Shown here one piece after another: positions 55,331 through 63,335 of a DNA stretch of 64,000 nt (within the stretch, counting starts at the first letter, position 1; every line of letters starts with the position of its first letter). The notes below the pieces were generated by a model. That model worked only from the letters and a program-made list of their open reading frames with translations, searched no databases and was not told the DNA's origin. Made by a program: the position numbers and the translations under genes. Origin of the DNA: Muscardinus avellanarius (lineage: Eukaryota > Chordata > Mammalia > Rodentia > Gliridae). The stretch is from assembly GCA_963383645.1 (NCBI GenBank), contig OY726573.1, positions 13,520,989 through 13,584,988 of the forward strand, given 5' to 3'.

Positions 55331-55921
55331 ATGAAAGTGTTGCATCTACATGATCAGAAAACCCAAACAGTATGAGAGGTACAAAATAAGAATAAAGTCG
55401 GGCATAGTGGCTCCTACCTCTAATCCCAGTGCTTGGGAAGCTGAGACAGGAGGATCAAAGGTTCAAGGCCAGCCCACGCAATTTGGTAAGACCTTGTTTC
55501 AAAATAAAAAAATAAAATCAGGCCGGCGGTATAGCTTTGGCTTAGAATGCCCTTGGGTTCAATCCCTAATACCCCCCCCCAAAAAAAAAAACACACACAA
55601 AGCAATAAAATAAAATAAAAAATAAGAAGTAAAAGCATATTTTTACTCTTTCCCCACATTCTCTGTCCTTTATTAGGATTTCAAAAATTCAGGTGTCCCA
55701 GCCCCAACCCCACCCCTGGTGATACTGATGCAGTGTGCCAGGTGACCTGAGACTGTATCACAAAGGCTTCCTGACATGCCGGGGCTGTGTGGGCAGGGGA
55801 GGAGGGAACGGGTCACGGGGGTGACCAGTGTCTCTTAGGTGCTTTCCACAATGGCCCGCAGCTGACCCTCCCCACAACGTGTGCTGGGATCCCTCTGCGC
55901 TACTCTCCTTTCCCCAAGTGG

Positions 55922-55994
<73 letters not shown>

Positions 55995-58900
55995 TTTCTT
56001 CTTTCTCTTTTTTTTTCAGTACTGAACATGGAACCCAGGGAAACTCTACCTCGAAGCTACACCCCCAGCCCTACTTTTTAATCTTTTTATTTTTGAAACA
56101 GGGTCTCACTGAGTTGCAAAGGGCCTCGCTAAGTAGCTGAGGCTGGCTGTGAGCTGCAATCCTCCTGTCTCAGCCTCCCGAATGCCGCAATTGTTACTTC
56201 TTGTCTTTTTTTTATGGTATCTATCCTAACAGATGTGAGGGGACATCTCACTGTGGTTCTGGTCTGAATTTCCCTAATGAATAGTAACGCTGAGCACCTT
56301 TGGGTATACCTAGTGACCATTTGTACATCTTTGCAGAAGTGTCTGCTCAGAAGCCGGGTGTGGTGGCGCACGCTTGTAATCCCAGTACTTGGTAGGCTGA
56401 GACAGGAGGATCGCAGATTAGCTACTTAGAGACATTCTCTGCAATTTAGTAAGACCCAGTATCAAAATAAAAACATAAAAAATAGGGCGGGGATAAGCCG
56501 GGCGTGGTGACGCAGGCTTGTAATCCCAGCATTTGGGAGGCTGAGACAGGAGAAGTGCGTTTCAAGGACAGCCTCAGCTACTTAGTGAGGCCCTTTGCAA
56601 CTCAGTGAGACCCTGTTTTAAAATAAACAATATCAAATAGGGCTGGAAGTGTAGCTCAAAAGTAGTATGCCCCTGGGTTTCATCCCCAGGACAAAAAAAA
56701 AAAAAAAAAATAGGGCAGGGGTAAAGTTCAAAAGTAGGATGTCCTTGGGTTCAGTGCCCAGGATTGGAAAAAAAATAAAATAATAAAGCCGGGCGTGGTG
56801 GTGCACGCTTGTAATCCCAGCATTCGGGAGGTTGAGACCAAAGGATCGCATTTTGCAAACGGCGTCAGCTACTTAGTGAGGCTCTCCACAACTTAGTGAG
56901 ACCCTGTTTCAAAATAAAGAATAAAAATAGGACAGAAGGTGTAGCTTGGAGGTCAAATGCCTCTGGGTTCCAACCCCAGACCTGCAAAAAAGAAAAAAGA
57001 AAAGAATGAAAAAAGAAATGTCTGCTCAGATCTTTTGACCATTTTGTTTGTACTGAAAATTAAACCTTGCGGTGTTCTCTGAGCTACACCCCCTAGCCCC
57101 TTTTAGTTTTTTATTTAGAAACAGGGTCTTGCTATATTGCCAATGCTGGCCTCACTCTTGTGGTCCTCCTGTCTCAGCCTCCCAAGCACTGAGATTATAG
57201 GTAAACGCCATCAAGCCTGGCCCTTGGCTTTTTTTTTTTTTATGGAGTTATTTGTTCTTTGGCTTTTGGGTTGTAGACATTCCTTACATATTTGAGATAT
57301 TAATCCCTTATCAAATACACAGTTTGCCAATATTTTCTCTGATCCCACCGGTCGCTCTTTCATTCCACCAGGTATTTTCTTTGCCATGCAGAAGCTTTTA
57401 AAGTTTAAGGTACTTAAAGGTACCTTAAGTACTTAAGGTACTTGTTCAAAACTCATCATCAAAGCCGGGCGTGGTGGCGCATGCTTATAATCCCCGCGCT
57501 TGGGAAGCTGAGACAGGAGGATTGCGCAGGTTCAAAGCCAGCCTCAGCTACTTAGTGAGGCTCTCAGCAACTCAGTGAGACCCTGTTTCCAAATAAAAAA
57601 TATAAAATAGGTTGGGGGTGTAGAGGCTCCTGGGTTCCATCCCTAGGACCAAAACAAACAAACAAACAAACAAAAAAAAAACTAATGGTCAAGACCACTG
57701 GCAACAAACTCTTCTCCTCTGTTTCACCAGGATTCGCACAGTTTCCGGCCTTAGGTTTAAGTCTTTAATCTCCCTTGAGCAGTCCCCTCATCTCGGGGGG
57801 AGACCCAGGTTTCCCGGGGTTTGCAGCCCCGCACTGTCCTCCTGACAAGTTCTTCCTCCCCCTCCGGTTCCAGGCGATTTTCAAAATGATCAACCCCGAG
57901 GACGTGAAGTTCCTGCCGGATGACGAGAACACGCCGGAGAAGCGGGCTGAGAAGATCTGGGGCTTCTTTGGAAAGAAGGATGACGGTGAGCTCCTTTCCT
58001 CTCCATTGCCTTGCTCTGGGGTCTCGGGCTGTTTCTTGGAGTGAGCAACATTTACCTTTCCGCATGGCAGGAGTCCGGGGAGGGACAGCGGGGGAGTGTC
58101 AGCGGGGGCCGGGTCTGCTACAGGCTTCTGAGGGATGTCACCACAGCCCCCTCACTCCCGGGGAAGAAGGAAAGCCCTGCAGGATGGAGCGCTCTTATTC
58201 TATTTTATTATTCATATTATTATTCTATTTTAGTATCCATATGTGGTATTGAGGATGGAACTCGGAGGCATTCTACCTCTGAACAACAGCCCAAGCCCTA
58301 TATATTTTTTTTAATTTTGAAATAGAGTCTTGCTAAATTGCTTAGGCTGTCTTCAAACCTGCGATCCTCCAGTCTCAGCCTCCTAAGTACTGGGATTACA
58401 GACATGCGCCACACCACATTTGAGTAATGATCTGATAACAGGGTTAACCCACATTTAAGGGGTAAAATATAAAAGCAATAACCTTATTAGCGACCTGTAT
58501 GTAAATGCCCAGTTTAGGGGAATTGGAAGTCCCTTTCTCCTTAAACAGAGTCTGGTTTTTAGACTCTTTGGTTTACTTGCTTTAAAAAATGCTTTCTGAG
58601 CCGGGTGTAGTGGCGCAGGCTTGTAATCTCAGCATTTTCGAGGCTGAGACAGGAGGATCACCGTTGGCTGACAGCCTCAGCTACTTAGCGAGGCCCTCTG
58701 CAACTCCGTGAGACCCTGTTTCAAAATAAAGAATTAAAAATAGGGCTGGAGGTGTAGCTCAGAGGTAGAATGTCCCTGGGTTCCATCCTCAGTACTGTAA
58801 AAATAATGCTTTGTGCACAATTAGAACAAGGGCAAATTGCAATTCAGCCTAGCCTCGAATTAACATCAGCGCCAAATAAGTGGGATGGAAATTTCTCTGG

Positions 58901-61900
58901 GTTCACTCTAGGAAGTTAGTCGGAGCTTGGTGTCATGGTGCTTGCCTATAATCCTGTACTTAGGAGTCTGAGACAGGAGGATTGCAGGTTTGAGGACAGC
59001 CTGAGCGATATAACAAGACTCTTAGCAACCTAGTGGGACCCCGTGTCAAAACAAGAAATAAAAAGTGCTAGGGGTATAGCTCAGAGGTCAAATGTCTCTG
59101 AGTTCAATCCCCAGTAACACACAAAAGGAAGGAAGGAAGGAAAGAAGGAAGGAAGGAAGGAAGGAAGGAAGGAAGGAAGGAAGAAGGGAGGGAAGGAGGG
59201 AGGGAAAGGAAGGAAGGAAGGAAGGAAGGAAGGAAAGAAGGAAGGAAGGAAGGAAAAGAAAGTTAGTGGAGATCCTCTGTAAAGCAATACTGGTACAGGA
59301 TCTGATTTAAATTCTATTGCTAGATATTTATGGGGAGGAAGCCAATGAGGGGAATGGGGCGGGGGAGATCTAGAGGATTCTGGGACAGCCGTCAGACTGC
59401 CCTGCAGGTGTGGCCCCTCAGGGAGAACAGGAAGGAAGGATGGATGGGCAGAAACGTCTTCAAGTGCAATGGCCTTCAGAGAATCGTTGTGAAAGATAAC
59501 GCGGTGTCCTCAGCGGTCGTCTTGGTGCCTGCCCCGCTCACTTCTTGGTTGAAAGGCATCGGGAGACCTTGCATGGAAAGCAGGCTTTGATTCTAGAACT
59601 TGGAACCAGGCCCAGTGGCACACGCCTGTAATCCCAGTGTTTGGGAGGCTGAGGCAGGAAAGATCTCAGGTTTGAGGCCATGCTGGTAACTTTACTGAGA
59701 TTCTGTTGCAAAATAAAATATTTGAAAATTTAGGGCTGACGGCGTGGGCCGGTGGTAGAACATGCGTAGGTTCGATCCCCAGTACTGTACACAGACACAA
59801 AAGAAAGATCTAGGACTTGGTAGCTGGACCTCTTGGTCCATGACATTCAGGGCCACTATGGAAAGAATATGCTAGAAGAGTTGGTGTCTGGAAGGGGCTG
59901 CACATCTGCAGGCCAGGGGGGCTGGAATGGTGGCAACCAGTGCAGTGGACGATAACCCCCGCTAAGCGAGGGAGACCGATAAATAGGTCTGAAGACTTCT
60001 AGCACTTTCCATGTAAGAGTCTGGAGTTCATTGGAGCCATGCCATCTGGTTTTTATTTTTTTAAGAGAAGCCAGTAATTCCCAGTACCTGAGAGGCTAAG
60101 ACAGGAGGATCGCAGGTTCAAGGCCAGCCTCAGCAACCTGGTGAGATCCTCGGCAACTTAGCAAGACTTTGTTTCAAAACAAGACCAAAAAGAAAGAAGT
60201 ACTGGGGATGTCGCTTAGAGGTAGAATGCCTCTGAGTTCAGTTCTCAGAAGAGAGAGAAGGAGACAGACAGACCAGCCATTGAGACGTTTAAACTCTGAA
60301 ATGTCTTAATTACTAAAACATGGCGTGGCCACACACATGTGAAGAGCCAGCGTGGCCCCCTCTTGCGACCTCTGGACGTTCTGTTACCAGGGTTCAAGAG
60401 AAGCCCCAGGAAAAACGCTAAATAAGGGCAGAGGAGATGATCTGCCCCTGCTAATCTGCAGTGACATGAAGAAGTCTAAGGCAGGCGGATGCCCGGGGCG
60501 TACAGTTTAAGGAGGCACCCGTGTCTGGTGCAAGCCCGGTGCTCCCAGGACCCCAGAGTGAGTGCCACCTTAAATTTTGCTCCCAGGCCCTTCGCTTACT
60601 GTTGGAGCACCCTATCTTGGTCTTTGCAGGGCCCTGGCTGCTCAAGACTCCCTCCCCTCCCCGTCCCTCACCGTGAAGCTCTTTTTCATAGCCGCCCTCG
60701 GTGTCTGCTCTGGGATTGGGTTCCCTCTTCTGCTACTTACGAATCTGAACCCCGAGGCAGCTGAAGGTCCAGGACGGGGGGCGCTACGGGGGCTGCCAAG
60801 TGCGACAGGTGTGGGTTTTCACATCGGCCATCTGGAGGTGCTGAGCCAGGCTCTGGTGAAGGGTATTTCACGCTCTCACACTCTACGTGGGGCAGTCAGA
60901 GAGACCAAATCCAAACACCACCCACTGGGTTTGAAGGGGTCAAGGATGCCCGAAAGGCCCCAGAACCGAAGCCAGGGGCGACTGAATGCAGCTCACTTTG
61001 CCGGGCACCTCACGTGCTAGGCACTGAGAGCCTCCGGCCCCGAGCAGAAGGAGGTCTCTGCTCCTGCTCTTCGGTGCCACACCCAACCCTATGACCCTGC
61101 GATGGCCCCCTATCCCAGGCACCTGGTGTCGTGCATGCGGCTGGCATGAACTAGGTACAGTGGACCTGGTAAACACACTGGGAAGCCGGGCCTGCTGGGG
61201 CAGCCAGGTTCCCTCAGTTCCCAGATGGGGAGATGGGCGAGATCTGGGGACGTGGGGACCCCCGAGACCTCTCTGCAAGCCATGCTCTTCCTGGTATCCT
61301 GTGGTCCTGTAGCCTCCCACTCCCTGCTCCCTGGAGACATGGCTTCTGCTCTTCCAGCGAGAATCTGGGCAGCCATTCAGGCTGTTTTTGCTTCACTCAC
61401 CTCCCCAGAAGTCCCCCCAGGATTCGCCGGGCGTGGTGGCGCACGCTTGTCATCCCCGCACTTGGGAGGCGGAGACAGTAGGATCGCGCAGGTTCGGAGC
61501 CAGCCGCGCTGGCTTAAGAGACCCTGTTTCCAATAAAAATATTAAATAGGTCTGGGAGTATAGCCTGGAGAAGGGTTTCCAGGAACCCCAGTACCACCAA
61601 AAAAAAAAAAAAGTTCCCCCAGGACTCGTGGCGTGAGACTTGGGGCAGTACTGGAAGCATAATCATTAATAATAATAGCATCGTTTGATTAATTGATATT
61701 GGGGATGGAACCCAGGGGCATTCTACCTCTGAGCTGTACCCCAGACTTATTTTATTTTATATATATATATTAATTTATTCATTATTTATTTATTTATGTA
61801 TTTATTCTTTGCAGTACTAGGGATGGAACCCAGGGGCATTCTAACTTCAAGCTATACCCTCAGCCCTATTTGGAAACAGGGTCTCATTAACTTGCAGAGG

Positions 61901-62003
61901 GTCTCACTAAGTAGTTGAGGTTGGCCACGAACCTGTGATCCTCCTGTCTCAACCTCCCAAGTACTGGGTTTACAAGCATGCACCACCACACCAGGCTTAA
62001 ATT

Positions 62004-62042
<39 letters not shown>

Positions 62043-63025
62043 TTTTTGTGGTACTGGGGTTCCTGGAAGCCCTTCTACCTCCGGGCTACACTCCCAGACC
62101 TATTTTTTATATTTTTATTTGGAAACAGGGTCTCTTAAGCCAGCGCAGCTGGCTTTAAACCTGCGCGATCCTCCTGTCTCTGCTTCCCAAGTGCGGGGAT
62201 TACAAGCGCGTGCCACCACACCTGGCGCTTAAATTTTTATTTTAAAACAGGGTGTCACTGCCGGGCGTGGTGACACACACTTGTAATCCCTGCGCTTGGG
62301 AAGCTGAGACAGGAGGATCGTGTAGGTTCGAAACCAACCTCAGCTACTGAGTGAGGCTCTCAGCAACTTAGTGAGACCCTGTTTCCAAGTAAAATATAAA
62401 AAAATAGGTCTGGGAATATAGCCCGGAGGTAGAAAGCCCCTGGGTGGAACCCCCAGTACCACAAAAAAAAAAAAAAACACGGGGTGTCACTAAGTTGCTG
62501 AGGCTGACCTTGCTAAATTACTGAGGTTGACCTCAAACCTGTGATCTGCCTGTCTCAGCCTATTAAATACTAGGATTACAGGTGTGCACTAACATGCCCA
62601 GTGTTTTTAATTATTTGAATACCTAATAGCTAGCAAAGCAAGGGCACCAACCAATCAGAAAGGACCCAGAGCACAGGCATAGTCCCCTGGAGGCCCTCGG
62701 CAGCCCCAGCCACTGACCACCTTGGTGCTGGTTCCTGGGGAGGTCCACGGGTTGGGTATCTGGGGCAGGGATGGAGGGTCCTCAGGCACCCTGAATATTC
62801 ATTTTGTTTGCAATAGATACAGTTGTGCTGGGCATACGGGCTAGATGTCAGCTTGACTGCATCTTGAAACAGCCAGCCCTGACTGGTGTTTTTTCCCCAC
62901 CGTGCGCAGATAAACTTACTGAGGAAGAGTTCATCGAGGGGACCCTGGCCAATAAGGAAATTCTGCGACTGATCCAGTTTGAGCCTCAGAAAGTGAAGGA
63001 AAGGATAAAAGAAAAGAAACTCTGA
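51747..63025 (+). CDS. RCVRN: Recoverin, complete gene (three coding exons, spliced)
   Basis: Recoverin is a neuronal calcium sensor of rods and cones that, when calcium-loaded, binds disc membranes through a myristoyl switch and inhibits rhodopsin kinase GRK1 (family knowledge). Joined exons (381+112+116 bases) give 202 residues and TGA. Visible: MGNSKSG N-myristoylation signal; degenerate EF1 with Cys39-Pro40; functional EF2 loop D74-E85 (DANSDGTLDFKE); functional EF3 loop D110-E121 (DVDGNGAISKSE); degenerate EF4 (KKDDDKLTEEEF); C-terminus ending KERIKEKKL. The length equals that of bovine recoverin, whereas human is 200 residues. The ATG is in good Kozak context (CACCCATGG) and is fixed by the myristoylation motif. 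Exons lie about 5.7 and 4.9 kb apart. The gene follows GAS7 on the same strand, as in human. Confidence 0.98.
52240..52470 (-). mobile_element. B1-dID SINE, type B0, antisense
   Basis: Starts 112 bases after RCVRN exon 1; small GGGGATCT duplication in its dID half. Confidence 0.85.
52903..53090 (-). mobile_element. B1-dID SINE, type B, antisense
   Basis: T20 tail side, GGTACTGGGGTTCCTGG, head CGCCACCGCGCCCGG; a deletion in the middle (CCTAACCCTGCTTCCTG). Confidence 0.86.
53111..53315 (-). mobile_element. B1-dID SINE, type A, antisense
   Basis: GATACTGGGGATAGAACCC to CCACCACGCCCGGC. Confidence 0.88.
55104..55325 (+). mobile_element. B1-dID SINE, type A, with (CA)n tail inside the target duplication
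   Basis: Bounded by AGAAAATGAAAGTGTTGC at about 55088-55105 and 55326-55343. The whole (CA)n array (55290-55325) lies between the duplications and there is no poly(A). Confidence 0.9.
55396..55610 (+). mobile_element. B1-dID SINE, type C
   Basis: AGTCGGGCATAGTGGCTCC to CCCTAATACC, with C9 then A-rich tail. Confidence 0.78.
55921..55994. repeat. (CTTT)n
   Basis: About 18 CTTT units on the tail side of an antisense SINE. Confidence 0.95.
56015..56185 (-). mobile_element. B1-dID SINE, antisense, with (GAAA)n tail
   Basis: dID half begins AGTACTGAACATGGAACCC after a long (CTTT)n run; the head is cut at GCCTCCCGAATGC. Confidence 0.8.
56351..57014 (+). mobile_element. Three nested/tandem SINEs in an L1 fragment
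   Basis: Type C with no right half 56351-56480; type A 56493-56700 followed by a dID piece to 56785; type A 56786-57000. The set is bracketed by GAAGTGTCTGCTCAG (56336-56350) and GAAATGTCTGCTCAG (57015-57029). Confidence 0.85.
57050..57222 (-). mobile_element. B1-dID SINE, type C, antisense
   Basis: ACTGAAAATTAAACCTTGCG to GCCATCAAGCCTGGC; inserted in L1. Confidence 0.78.
57420..57441. repeat. 22-base perfect palindrome
   Basis: GTACCTTAAG then TACTTAAGGTAC; part of a cluster of GGTACTTAA-like units at 57408-57445 between an L1 fragment and a SINE. Confidence 0.9.
57462..57680 (+). mobile_element. B1-dID SINE, type B0
   Basis: dID half shortened (GGTTGGGGGTGTAGAGGCTCC); (AAAC)n tail. It lies 194 bases before RCVRN exon 2. 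Confidence 0.83.
57874..57985 (+). CDS. RCVRN: RCVRN coding exon 2
   Basis: Acceptor GGTTCCAG, donor GTGAGC, phase 0 in and 1 out. Encodes AIFKMINPEDVKFLPDDE through GFFGKKDD, the EF3-EF4 connecting helix. The last Asp codon is split. Confidence 0.97.
58232..58420 (-). mobile_element. B1-dID SINE, type C, antisense
   Basis: GTGGTATTGAGGATGGAAC to GCGCCACACCACATT. Confidence 0.78.
58601..58805 (+). mobile_element. B1-dID SINE, type A
   Basis: GAGCCGGGTGTAGTGGCGCAGG to CCTCAGTACTG with a short A tail. Confidence 0.85.
58925..59125 (+). mobile_element. B1-dID SINE, type C, (GGAA)n tail
   Basis: Complete but diverged; the tail leads into a 130-base GGAA array. Confidence 0.8.
59126..59255. repeat. 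(GGAA)n with GGGA units
   Basis: About 130 purine-only bases after a SINE. Confidence 0.95.
59606..59800 (+). mobile_element. B1-dID SINE, type C, diverged
   Basis: AACCAGGCCCAGTGGCACACGCC to CCCCAGTACTGTAC. Confidence 0.75.
60062..60255 (+). mobile_element. B1-dID SINE, type C, head-truncated
   Basis: CCAGTAATTCCCAGTACCTGAG to GTTCAGTTCTCAGAAG. Confidence 0.75.
61425..61613 (+). mobile_element. B1-dID SINE, type B
   Basis: CGCCGGGCGTGGTGGCGCACGC head; right half missing part of the GGAGGTAGAAGG segment; poly(A) 14. Confidence 0.87.
61697..62605. mobile_element. Four-element nested SINE cluster
   Basis: Host antisense dID 61697-61755 and host B1 62476-62605 enclose: antisense 61811-61996; antisense type B 62046-62225 with (ATTT)n tail, duplicated GCTTAAATTTT at 61995 and 62227; sense type B0 62261-62475, duplicated GGTGTCACT at about 62253 and 62485. 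All insertions fell in A/T-rich linkers or tails. Confidence 0.82.
62000..62045. repeat. (ATTT)n
   Basis: Tail of an antisense type B SINE. Confidence 0.93.
62910..63025 (+). CDS. RCVRN: RCVRN coding exon 3 with stop
   Basis: Acceptor CGTGCGCAG, phase 1 in. Encodes (D)KLTEEEFIEGTLANKE and ends KERIKEKKL, TGA at 63023-63025. Contains the degenerate EF4 and the C-terminal helix that tunes the calcium switch. Confidence 0.97.
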
Positions 63026-63064
63026 TGCCAACTGCTCAACTCTGCCCTCCCTGCCACACCTGCG

Positions 63065-63065
<1 letters not shown>

Positions 63066-63101
<36 letters not shown>
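63066..63101. repeat. RCVRN: (CA)n in RCVRN 3' UTR
   Basis: About 18 units, 41 bases after the stop codon. Confidence 0.95.
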
Positions 63102-63103
<2 letters not shown>

Positions 63104-63308
63104 CCAAAAGAGAGGCCTCAAGACCCCAGCACAGCACCCCACCAAACTGACGCATCCTTAGCAATCGCCACCCCTTCTTCCTCCCTCTGCAGCATCCCTG
63201 CCCTCCCCACCGGCCCGCGGCCTGTGATAATCCCAGGGTTAGGTCACACACATCCCGAGCCTCGGCTCCACGTAAGCTCCTTTGTGGATTGCTGAGTGGG
63301 CAGGTTCC

Positions 63309-63314
63309 AATAAA
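63309..63314 (+). terminator. RCVRN: Poly(A) signal AATAAA, RCVRN
   Basis: AATAAA 284 bases after the stop, followed by a T/G-containing stretch (GGCTGGTGCTTCTTG). It is the only canonical signal in the 3' flank. Confidence 0.75.
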
Positions 63315-63335
63315 CGTGAGAGGAGCTGAGCGCGC

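Larger units (their letters stand above)
56195..57405 (-). mobile_element. L1 ORF2-region fragment, antisense, split by SINEs
   Basis: Blocks 56195-56350, 57030-57048 and 57225-57405 read in order as the antisense of the L1 ORF2 3' part (CATCTCACTGTGGTTCTGG; TTTCCCTAATGAATAG; ATTAATCCCTTATCAAATAC; TTGCCATGCAGAAGCTTTT). The SINE trio inside is bracketed by a 15-base duplication. Confidence 0.75.
52128..57873 (+). other. RCVRN: RCVRN intron 1
   Basis: 5.7 kb. Unique mainly at 53445-55085 and 55595-55920; the rest is SINE, L1 and simple repeat. Confidence 0.85.
57986..62909 (+). other. RCVRN: RCVRN intron 2
   Basis: 4.9 kb. Unique at 57986-58230, 59260-59600, 59795-60060, 60255-61420 and 62606-62909. 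Five separate SINEs, a nested SINE cluster at 61697-62605 and a GGAA array. Confidence 0.85.
63026..63335 (+). other. RCVRN: RCVRN 3' UTR
   Basis: About 300 bases, from the stop to just beyond the AATAAA at 63309. It includes a (CA)n array at 63066-63101. Confidence 0.75.
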
